Part shown: positions 13,740 to 18,868 of the stretch, piece by piece
Numbering within the stretch: position 1 is the first letter of the stretch
How the letters are laid out: each line of letters begins with the position of its first letter
Assembly: GCA_902478875.1 (NCBI GenBank)
Contig: CABSMZ010000016.1
Location: 1-18,868, forward strand
Reading direction: 5' to 3'
DNA: 18,868 bases
Source: an uncultured Collinsella sp.
GTDB taxonomy: Bacteria > Actinomycetota > Coriobacteriia > Coriobacteriales > Coriobacteriaceae
The notes under the pieces: model-generated
What the model saw: the letters and a program-made list of their open reading frames with translations, nothing else
Database searches by the model: none
Told to the model about the DNA's origin: nothing
Position numbers and translations under genes: made by a program

Positions 13740-13769
13740 GGGCGCGGATGCCATGGGGTGTCTGCGCCC
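13740..13769 (+). other. Hairpin between the HTH gene and the kinase gene
   Basis: GGGCGCGGA (13740-13748) pairs with TCTGCGCCC (13761-13769), 9 bp with one G-U, and has no T-run. It lies just before the possible -10 of the kinase gene. If the HTH transcript reads through, this would be a partial barrier. Confidence 0.35.
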
Positions 13770-13774
13770 TGCGC

Positions 13775-13780
13775 TATGAT
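13775..13780 (+). promoter_or_regulatory. Possible -10 box giving a leaderless kinase mRNA
   Basis: TATGAT ends 7 bases before the ATG at 13788, the spacing expected if transcription begins at the A of the start codon. The only purine-rich motif, GGAGG, ends 2 bases from this ATG, too close for normal use. No clear -35 is seen. Confidence 0.4.
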
Positions 13781-13787
13781 GGAGGCT

Positions 13788-15167
13788 ATGGATACTCAGA
13801 CCACAACATATTCCGATGACGAGCTGACCGCAGCGCTTGCCGAGCACCTGGCGTCGCTCGGTCGCGACGACAGCTATCGCGTGGAGCGTGTACTTAAGCG
13901 CTCGTCCGTTGAAACAACCGAGCTCGTGTACTTTGAAGGAACCGGCGGTGGTTCGCTCGGCCCCTTTGTCCGTAAACGCATCGATGCTTCGGCTCAAATC
14001 GGCGGGGCATACGAGCGTCTGTTTGCCTCTCAGCGGGCAGGCAGGCGTTTTGAGCACCTGCCCAGAATCGTCGATTGTCGTCGTGTGGGCGACGAGCTCA
14101 ACGTGGTTATGGAATACATCGAAGGGGAGACGCTCGGGGCGCTGGTGGACCGTCTGGGAGCCACCCCCGATTATGCACGTGAATTGTATCCTGCCCTATG
14201 CGATGCCGTGGGCGAGCTCCACGCCGGTTTTGCAATGGCGGGGGAGACGTCGGCGCCGGTGATCCATCGCGACCTCAAGCCGTCGAATATCATCGTGACG
14301 GGTGCCAACTATACGTCTGATGACGGCCTGACGTTTTCGTCGCTGGTGATTATCGACTTGGGGATTGCGCGCGTATGGCGCGATGGTGCCGATGCCGACA
14401 CCGTCAAGTTTGGCACGCGGCCCTATGCGCCGCCCGAGCAGTATGGGTTTGGGCAGACGAGCGTGCGCAGCGACGTCTACGCACTTGGCGCCCTGTTGTT
14501 CTTCTGCTTGACGGGAGTCGACCCTAAACCAGGGCTCGACATGCGCGAGCAATGCGAGGCGCGTGGCATTCCCACTCCACTTGCCGATGCCGTCTGCATG
14601 TCGATGGCGCTCGACCCGGCCAAGCGTTTTGCGAGTGCGGAGGCATTGGGACGGGCGACGCGCGCGGCATACGATCTGAGCCGCCCCGTGCGGCCTCCTG
14701 CGCCTGCGCCTGTCCGTACTCCGGCCTCGGAGACGGTGTTGATGCTCCAAGGGCTCCAGAACCCCGCAGGGCTTCCTAGGCCTGCCGCCTCCGCTGCATG
14801 CGGTCTGCTCTCTCGCGTTCCGGAGTCTCTGGGGCGCATTTGGAATACGCTTGTCTGCTTCTCCCTACTTGTGTTCTTTGCCGGAAGTCACTTTGCCGTC
14901 TTTCACCCCACGGGAGCAAACCAAAGCTACCCGACGTGGTTTCTCATAATCGAGTATTTTTTCTTTGTTGATGGCCTTATGGTGCTTATGCATTTTGTGC
15001 TGCTCGATAAGCGCCGTCTTCGTCGGCGATTCGCACTGCTCGACAGCTATCGCGGCAAGAAACTCGCGAAACTCTGGCTCAAGGCATTGGGTGTGCTGCT
15101 CCTATGCATGATCGTCATAGTCGCGGTTGCCAATGCGACCGGCGTCGTCGATACCTCCGCTACCTAA
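13788..15167 (+). CDS. Membrane-bound eukaryotic-type Ser/Thr protein kinase
   Basis: This 459-residue protein has an N-terminal kinase domain (about 30-310). It shows FVRKRID with the likely ATP-anchoring lysine, VVMEYIEGETL at the hinge, HRDLKPSN with catalytic Asp162, DLGIA in place of DFG, GTRPYAPPEQ in place of the APE segment, and SDVYALGALLFFCLTG. The glycine-rich loop is degenerate. A Pro/Ala-rich linker follows, then three hydrophobic segments (about 350-370, 385-405, 428-450). The kinase is thus cytosolic with a C-terminal membrane anchor, and no PASTA repeats are present. Start choice: ATG 13788 by leaderless geometry; GTG 13758 and ATG 13776 are alternatives with no better Shine-Dalgarno. 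It follows the HTH and FxLYD genes, a probable signalling module. Its substrates are unknown. Confidence 0.85.
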   Translation: MDTQTTTYSDDELTAALAEHLASLGRDDSYRVERVLKRSSVETTELVYFEGTGGGSLGPFVRKRIDASAQIGGAYERLFASQRAGRRFEHLPRIVDCRRVGDELNVVMEYIEGETLGALVDRLGATPDYARELYPALCDAVGELHAGFAMAGETSAPVIHRDLKPSNIIVTGANYTSDDGLTFSSLVIIDLGIARVWRDGADADTVKFGTRPYAPPEQYGFGQTSVRSDVYALGALLFFCLTGVDPKPGLDMREQCEARGIPTPLADAVCMSMALDPAKRFASAEALGRATRAAYDLSRPVRPPAPAPVRTPASETVLMLQGLQNPAGLPRPAASAACGLLSRVPESLGRIWNTLVCFSLLVFFAGSHFAVFHPTGANQSYPTWFLIIEYFFFVDGLMVLMHFVLLDKRRLRRRFALLDSYRGKKLAKLWLKALGVLLLCMIVIVAVANATGVVDTSAT

Positions 15168-15194
15168 AAGAAAAGGGCCCCATTGGGGCCCTTT
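15166..15194 (-). terminator. Terminator of the secreted protein gene
   Basis: A 10-bp perfect stem (15172-15181 with 15185-15194) has a 3-base loop. On the minus strand it is followed by TTTTCTTTT-like sequence down to 15166, a good U-tract, 10 bases past the stop at 15205. On the plus strand the tail is only CTTTGC, so it serves the convergent kinase gene less well. Confidence 0.8.
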
Positions 15195-15204
15195 GCAGTT
15201 GCGC

Positions 15205-16338
15205 TTAGATGCGGTTCATCTGAGCGGCGACTTTGTTGTACCAGTCCTGCCACGTGGGCGGGCAGTACTTTTTGGCCGCTGCCGGGGTAAGGGTGGAGCC
15301 GTAGTTGGCGCCCAGATAGGCAACGTGAGCGGAGATGCCCTCGCTCCAGCTGCCAAAGCTGCGCCAACCGCCGCCACGGGCACTCCAGCCCCAGGCGTTG
15401 TAAGAATTGGCGCAATAAGCACCCTTGGTGCTCTCGATGCAGGCGATGGCGGGGGACCAACGGGGGTCGACACCGGTATTCCAAGCGGCGACGGCAAAGT
15501 TATAGCCCTGGCCTGCCATGGGGGAGCCGGCGAGATAATTGTCGATGCGGCTCGTCCACTCATTGATGAACGAATCGTAATCGGAGCTACCGGTATTGGC
15601 GTTGTTCACCGTGGTGTCGATGGTGGTGTTGGTGTTGGTGGCCTGGCTGCTGGAATTGCTGCCGCTTACGCCCTCGCCCGAGAGCTTCTCGGCGGCGGCG
15701 GCCTTATCGGCCTCAAGCTTGGCAAGCTCGGCGGCATTTTCCTGCTCGGCTTTTGCCTGCGCCTCGCTGCGGAGCTGCTGGGCCTGAGCCAACGCATCCT
15801 CGGCGTTTTTCTGCTCTGCCTCAAGCTGAGACTTGGCCTGCTGGAGCTCAGCCTTGTTCTGCTCGAGTTCGGTTTGCATGTTATTGAGCTGTTCGATCTC
15901 GTCGACGCTCGAGCTCGTGATCTGGTTGGTGTATTTGCAGGTCGTGATGAACTCACCCAGGCTCTGCGCATTGACCAGGAAGCTCACGATGGGATTGGTG
16001 CCTTTCTGATACTTGTACAGATCGCGCATGGCGGAGCTTGCCTTGGCCTGCTGCTCGGGAAGCTTAGCCTCGATTTCCTCGATGCTTGCCTCATTGGAGT
16101 CAATCTGCTTTTGCAGGTCATCGAGTTTGGTGCGGGCGTCGTTGTAGGCGCTCGTGGCGGCTTCGATCTTCTGCTGCGCTGCGGAAAGCTGGTCCTGCGT
16201 TGCCTGCGAGGCGGCATACGCCGCAACGGGGGAGAGCATCGGCGTGGCCGTCAGCGCAACGGCGAGCGCGGCGCTCGTGATGATACGAGCCGGCTTCGAC
16301 GCAATGAGCGCTGCGGCGCGATGATTCGAATGCTGCAT
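15205..16338 (-). CDS. Secreted coiled-coil protein with C-terminal lysozyme-like domain
   Basis: This 377-residue exported protein has a signal peptide at about 1-42 (basic start, LAVALTATPMLSPVAAYA, cleavage after AYA). A long coiled coil follows (about 45-235) with the CwlO/PcsB-like block LYKYQKGTNPIVSFLVNAQS, then a Ser/Asn/Thr linker (236-265). The C-terminal domain (270-377) contains IACIESTKGAYC, NAWGWSARGGGWRSFGSW, an aromatic pattern and KKYCPPTW. This matches lysozyme-like or glucosaminidase-like domains, with Glu of IES as likely catalytic acid. It probably cuts peptidoglycan during growth or division; PcsB-type proteins are commonly gated by FtsEX, which is not in the window. Start: ATG at 16338 with AGAGGG 5 bases upstream, preferred to the in-frame TTG at 16353. 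Confidence 0.85.
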   Translation of the reverse strand: MQHSNHRAAALIASKPARIITSAALAVALTATPMLSPVAAYAASQATQDQLSAAQQKIEAATSAYNDARTKLDDLQKQIDSNEASIEEIEAKLPEQQAKASSAMRDLYKYQKGTNPIVSFLVNAQSLGEFITTCKYTNQITSSSVDEIEQLNNMQTELEQNKAELQQAKSQLEAEQKNAEDALAQAQQLRSEAQAKAEQENAAELAKLEADKAAAAEKLSGEGVSGSNSSSQATNTNTTIDTTVNNANTGSSDYDSFINEWTSRIDNYLAGSPMAGQGYNFAVAAWNTGVDPRWSPAIACIESTKGAYCANSYNAWGWSARGGGWRSFGSWSEGISAHVAYLGANYGSTLTPAAAKKYCPPTWQDWYNKVAAQMNRI

Positions 16339-16380
16339 CCAGTCCCTCTGCAATCAATCGTAGGTTATGGTTCGAACGGT

Positions 16381-16386
16381 ATTCTA
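16381..16386 (-). promoter_or_regulatory. Possible -10 box of the secreted protein gene
   Basis: On the minus strand TAGAAT lies 43 bases before the ATG at 16338. The matching -35 zone falls in the TCAAsTTGA repeats at 16402-16410. Confidence 0.45.
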
Positions 16387-16401
16387 CTACTGCTTTCGAC
16401 C

Positions 16402-16505
16402 TCAACTTGAACCTTAAAGGTTCCAAAGGGTCAAGTTGAACTTGAGGCTTTGGCTTTGACCTGCAGTTATGATGAATTGTTGAGAAACCATAGAGTTCAA
16501 CTTTA
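16402..16505. promoter_or_regulatory. Cluster of TCAAsTTGA palindromes (operator candidate)
   Basis: TCAACTTGA (16402-16410) and TCAAGTTGA (16431-16439) are symmetric 9-mers whose centres are 29 bases apart. Between them lies GAACCTT-A-AAGGTTC (16409-16423), another palindrome. A third, imperfect copy (TCAACTTTA) is at 16497-16505. The first lies in the -35 zone of the secreted protein gene. The rest of the 422-base gap (16339-16760) holds a 7-bp inverted repeat at 16633-16657, a possible promoter, and no credible gene. Confidence 0.45.
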
Positions 16506-16705
16506 ACGTTACGGGGGCCTGTCCGAGAGGGTTTTTGTTTATCAAAAGTCGCCTCACGTGGGGAAAGATGCAATCGTGGGCAAGAAATGAGACTTGACGA
16601 CGTGGATGCCCGGCATGGGCGGCGGAGGAGCAGGCAAACTGCTTCGCCTTGTTTGCCATAGATACGGTGGAGCTTTGGGCGCCGGCGGCTTGGCACGCTA
16701 GAATA

Positions 16706-16711
16706 AATCAG
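16706..16711 (+). promoter_or_regulatory. Possible -10 box of the ATP-grasp ligase gene
   Basis: TAGAAT lies 18 bases downstream of a TTGGGC box (-35 candidate) in the GC-rich run before the gene and about 50 bases before the ATG at 16761. Position within the hexamer context CACGCTAGAATAAATC; coordinates may be off by a base or two. Confidence 0.4.
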
Positions 16712-16760
16712 TTGCGCAAAGACCGCCCGTTGTGTGGGCAGTTCATGATAGGAAGTTTCC

Positions 16761-18017
16761 ATGGCATTGCAGTTTACAGAGCGCGAGTTCATTCCCGTGC
16801 TGCTCGGTGGCGACATCAACGCCTATTCGGTGGCGCGCGCCTTCTACGAGGAGTACCAGGTCAAGAGCCTGGTCTTTGGCAAGTACCAGACGGGTCCCGC
16901 GTACCGCAGCCAGATTATCGACTACACGCCCAACGTGGATATCGATACCATGCCCGTGATGCTCAGGACCGTCAACGGCATTGCCCAAGCGCATGCCGAT
17001 AAGACGATTGTCCTTGTGGGCTGTGGCGATAACTATGTTGCCCTCGTGGCTCAGGCCAAGGATGCCCATGAGTTGGCGGATAACATCGTCGCGCCTTACG
17101 CTCCCTATAGCATGCTTGAGCAGTGTCAGAAGAAGGAGATCTTCTACGAGCTGTGCGAGAAGCATGGCGTGCCCTATCCGCATACCTTTACCTTCACCAT
17201 GGCGATGCTGAACGCCCAAGGCGAGGCGCCTGCCGAAGTGCTCGACCAGATCGATTTTCCCTACCCGATGATTCTGAAGCCTTCTGACGGCATCATGTGG
17301 TGGCAGCACGAGTTCGAGGGCCAGAAAAAGGCCTATGAGATTGCCGACCGTGCCGAGCTGGAACAGGTCATTCGCGACTCGTATGCCAGCGGCTACACCG
17401 ACGACCTGATCTTGCAGGATCGCGTGCCCGGCAATGACGAGTACATGCGCGTGCTCACCAGTTATTCCGACCGCAACGGCAAGGTGCGCATGATGTGCCT
17501 GGGTCACGTGCTGCTCGAGGAGCATCAGCCTCACGGTGTCGGCAACCACGCCTGTATCATCACCGAGCCCAATGACGAGCTCATGGGCGGCGTGCGCAAG
17601 TTGCTCGAGGACCTTCACTTTGTGGGCTATTCCAACTTTGACGTTAAGTACGACGAGCGCGACGGCTCGTTTAAGTTCTTCGATTTCAACACGCGCCAAG
17701 GTCGCAGCAACTACTACGTCACTAACAGCGGCTTTAACGTTGCCAAGTATGTGGTGGACGAGTATGTGTTCAACCGCCCGTTTGAGCCGGAGTTTGTGAC
17801 GGCGCAGGACGAGGCGCTGTGGATGGTCGTCCCCATGGGCGTCGTCGACAAGTACGTCAAGGATCCCGAGCTGCGCGCTAAGGTGCATCGCCTGGACAAG
17901 GAAGGCAAGGGCGCCGACCCTTCGTTTATGAAGGGCGACTTTGTCTTTAACCGCTGGCTGCGCATGTGGCACACCAAGCTGCGCCACTTTAAGCTGTTCA
18001 AGACGTATTACAAGTAG
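16761..18017 (+). CDS. ATP-grasp carboxylate-amine ligase, D-aspartate ligase candidate
   Basis: This 418-residue cytosolic ATP-grasp enzyme activates a carboxylate as acyl phosphate for attack by an amine. The N-terminal part (VLLGGDINAYSVARAFYEEY) is the pre-ATP-grasp fold. MILKPSDGIMWWQHEF provides the ATP lysine region, LILQDRVPGNDEYMRVLTSY the middle strands, and FKFFDFNTRQGRSNYYV the metal-binding Asp and Asn. It resembles the D-aspartate ligases that add D-Asp to the stem-peptide lysine or ornithine of UDP-muramyl precursors in Gram-positive bacteria. The next gene encodes an Asp/Glu racemase-family enzyme that could supply D-Asp, which strengthens the call; other carboxylate-amine ligases remain possible. 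Start: ATG at 16761 with AGGAAG 5 bases upstream. The length is normal. Confidence 0.82.
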   Translation: MALQFTEREFIPVLLGGDINAYSVARAFYEEYQVKSLVFGKYQTGPAYRSQIIDYTPNVDIDTMPVMLRTVNGIAQAHADKTIVLVGCGDNYVALVAQAKDAHELADNIVAPYAPYSMLEQCQKKEIFYELCEKHGVPYPHTFTFTMAMLNAQGEAPAEVLDQIDFPYPMILKPSDGIMWWQHEFEGQKKAYEIADRAELEQVIRDSYASGYTDDLILQDRVPGNDEYMRVLTSYSDRNGKVRMMCLGHVLLEEHQPHGVGNHACIITEPNDELMGGVRKLLEDLHFVGYSNFDVKYDERDGSFKFFDFNTRQGRSNYYVTNSGFNVAKYVVDEYVFNRPFEPEFVTAQDEALWMVVPMGVVDKYVKDPELRAKVHRLDKEGKGADPSFMKGDFVFNRWLRMWHTKLRHFKLFKTYYK

Positions 18018-18026
18018 ATGAGTGCG

Positions 18027-18056
18027 GCGCCCGTCCGGTTTACATCGGGCGGGCGC
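18027..18056 (+). terminator. GC-rich hairpin between ligase and racemase genes
   Basis: GCGCCCGTCCG (18027-18037) pairs with CGGGCGGGCGC (18046-18056), 11 bp with one G-U, loop GTTTACAT. No T-run follows. It may partly terminate the ligase transcript or tune the racemase level. Confidence 0.45.
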
Positions 18057-18059
18057 GGG

Positions 18060-18065
18060 TATGAT
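18060..18065 (+). promoter_or_regulatory. Possible -10 box of the racemase gene
   Basis: TATGAT lies 4 bases after the GC-rich hairpin and 36 bases before the ATG at 18102. A 12-base palindrome GCGCAATTGCGC (18068-18079) follows, near the expected transcription start. No clear -35 is visible. Confidence 0.4.
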
Positions 18066-18101
18066 ACGCGCAATTGCGCAAGCGTCACCAAGGAGGCGGC
18101 G

Positions 18102-18848
18102 ATGGAAAAGCTGGGAGTTATCGGCGGCATGGGCGCCGAGGCCACGTCGTATTACTACGACCAGGTAGTGCGTCATACGGCTGCTGCCTGCGATCAGGAT
18201 CATATCGACATGGTGGTGCTCTCCAAGTCGACCATGCCCGACCGCACGCTGGCCATTAAGACTGGCGAGCACGCCAAGCTGCTGGCGACCATGAAAGAGT
18301 GTGCCCAGGCACTCGAGTCGCTGGGCTGTGCGCACATTGCCATTCCCTGCAACACGTCACACTACTTCTACGACCAGATCCAGTCGTTTACGAAGGTGCC
18401 GATTATCCACATGCCGCGTGAGTCGGTGCGCTATGCCCTTGCGGGTGCGGTGATGGGGGAGTGCGAGTTCGACCCCAACCTGAGTATGCCGGCCGAGCCG
18501 GTGCGCAAGATTGGCATCATGGGCACCGACGGAACCGTGGGCGCGGGCGTCTACGGCCGCGAATGCGAGGCTGCGGGTGTTGAGGTCGTCTATCCCGGCG
18601 AGAAACGTCAGAACGATGTGATGTCGCTTATCTACGATGATGTGAAAGCCGGACGTGAGCCCGATATGGATAAGTTCGACCGTGTGATGTGGGAGTTCGC
18701 CCGTAGCGGCTGCGACCGTGTCATTCTGGCCTGCACCGAGCTATCGGTGCTGCAGAAGTATCGAGAGATGCCCGAGATCACCCTCGATGCTATGGATGTC
18801 CTGGTGCGCGAATCCATCATCCGCAGCGGCGCCCCCTACCGCCTCTAG
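18102..18848 (+). CDS. Aspartate/glutamate racemase family protein
   Basis: This 248-residue cofactor-independent racemase-family enzyme is cytosolic. It has the N-terminal KLGVIGGMGAEATSYYY, and the two catalytic cysteines lie in PCNTSH (C83) and ACTELS (C211), the arrangement of aspartate racemases; KSTMPDRT resembles the family's substrate-loop block. Both cysteines are present, so racemase activity is plausible. Aspartate is the most likely substrate given the ligase upstream, but the family also includes other amino-acid racemases. Start: ATG at 18102 with AAGGAGG 5 bases upstream; the frame open from 18018 reads through the hairpin. The gene is complete and ends 9 bases before the adapter. 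Confidence 0.87.
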   Translation: MEKLGVIGGMGAEATSYYYDQVVRHTAAACDQDHIDMVVLSKSTMPDRTLAIKTGEHAKLLATMKECAQALESLGCAHIAIPCNTSHYFYDQIQSFTKVPIIHMPRESVRYALAGAVMGECEFDPNLSMPAEPVRKIGIMGTDGTVGAGVYGRECEAAGVEVVYPGEKRQNDVMSLIYDDVKAGREPDMDKFDRVMWEFARSGCDRVILACTELSVLQKYREMPEITLDAMDVLVRESIIRSGAPYRL

Positions 18849-18857
18849 CTTCCGACC

Positions 18858-18868
18858 CTGTCTCTTAT
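18858..18868 (-). other. Nextera mosaic-end adapter fragment (artefact)
   Basis: CTGTCTCTTAT is the start of the reverse complement of the Tn5 mosaic end, matching the adapter at the other end of the contig. It is not genomic. Confidence 0.95.

Noticed and set aside
16515..16545. tRNA-like string CCTGTCCGAGAGG
   Set aside because: No acceptor stem, anticodon arm or T-arm could be assembled around it.
16588..16662. 24-codon ATG frame (MRLDDVDARHGRRRS...) in the gap before the ligase gene
   Set aside because: No Shine-Dalgarno, an unremarkable Arg-rich sequence and no conservation evidence.
16743..18335. 530-codon minus-strand frame opposite the ligase and racemase
   Set aside because: Long only because of base composition; the plus strand encodes two recognisable enzymes with good start sites.

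Overview
The window is one contig of GC-rich DNA, densely coded on both strands. The gene set suggests a fermentative gut actinobacterium of the class Coriobacteriia, probably Collinsella or a close relative. That is inference from GC-rich codon use, the fermentative L-lactate dehydrogenase, the cell-wall genes and the general style of the proteins; nothing in the window proves the genus. Both ends carry Nextera transposase adapter sequence (1-32 and 18858-18868), so the contig ends are library artefacts and the first gene is truncated.

Layout. 33-1863: 5'-truncated glutamine-dependent NAD+ synthetase. 1981-3144: PLP aminotransferase resembling LL-diaminopimelate-type transaminases. 3345-4295: L-lactate dehydrogenase with a strong terminator. 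4429-5589: Mbeg1-like (DUF2974) alpha/beta-hydrolase gene bracketed by two copies of a palindromic repeat. 5701-6705: nucleoid-associated protein of the NdpA/YejK type. 6949-10750 (minus strand): lysine/diaminopimelate operon, in transcription order lysA-dapA (one uninterrupted 769-codon frame), dapB, dapH. It is preceded by a lysine riboswitch at 10821-10962. 11113-12300 (plus strand, divergent): M20 deacetylase, probably the acetyl-DAP deacetylase, followed by a coupled small membrane protein. 12791-15167: membrane-anchored FxLYD protein, HTH protein and membrane-bound Ser/Thr kinase. 15205-16338 (minus): secreted coiled-coil protein with a lysozyme-like domain. 16761-18848: ATP-grasp ligase (D-aspartate ligase candidate) and an Asp/Glu racemase-family enzyme.

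How the genes work together. The central theme is the cell wall. DapA, DapB, DapH, the aminotransferase and the M20 deacetylase together could supply the acetylase branch from aspartate semialdehyde to LL-diaminopimelate, and LysA converts meso-DAP to lysine. The riboswitch would let lysine shut down lysA-dapA and the genes coupled behind it. The D-aspartate ligase/racemase pair would make and activate D-Asp for a peptidoglycan cross-bridge, and the secreted protein looks like a wall remodelling enzyme. The kinase module is a candidate envelope-sensing system.

The most interesting points are the LysA-DapA fusion frame with a preserved internal ribosome-binding site, the lysine riboswitch with an alternative helix ending at the lysA Shine-Dalgarno, the hairpin that buries the FxLYD gene's Shine-Dalgarno, the kinase module, and the palindromic repeats around the DUF2974 gene. 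I saw no CRISPR array, phage, transposase, rRNA or tRNA.
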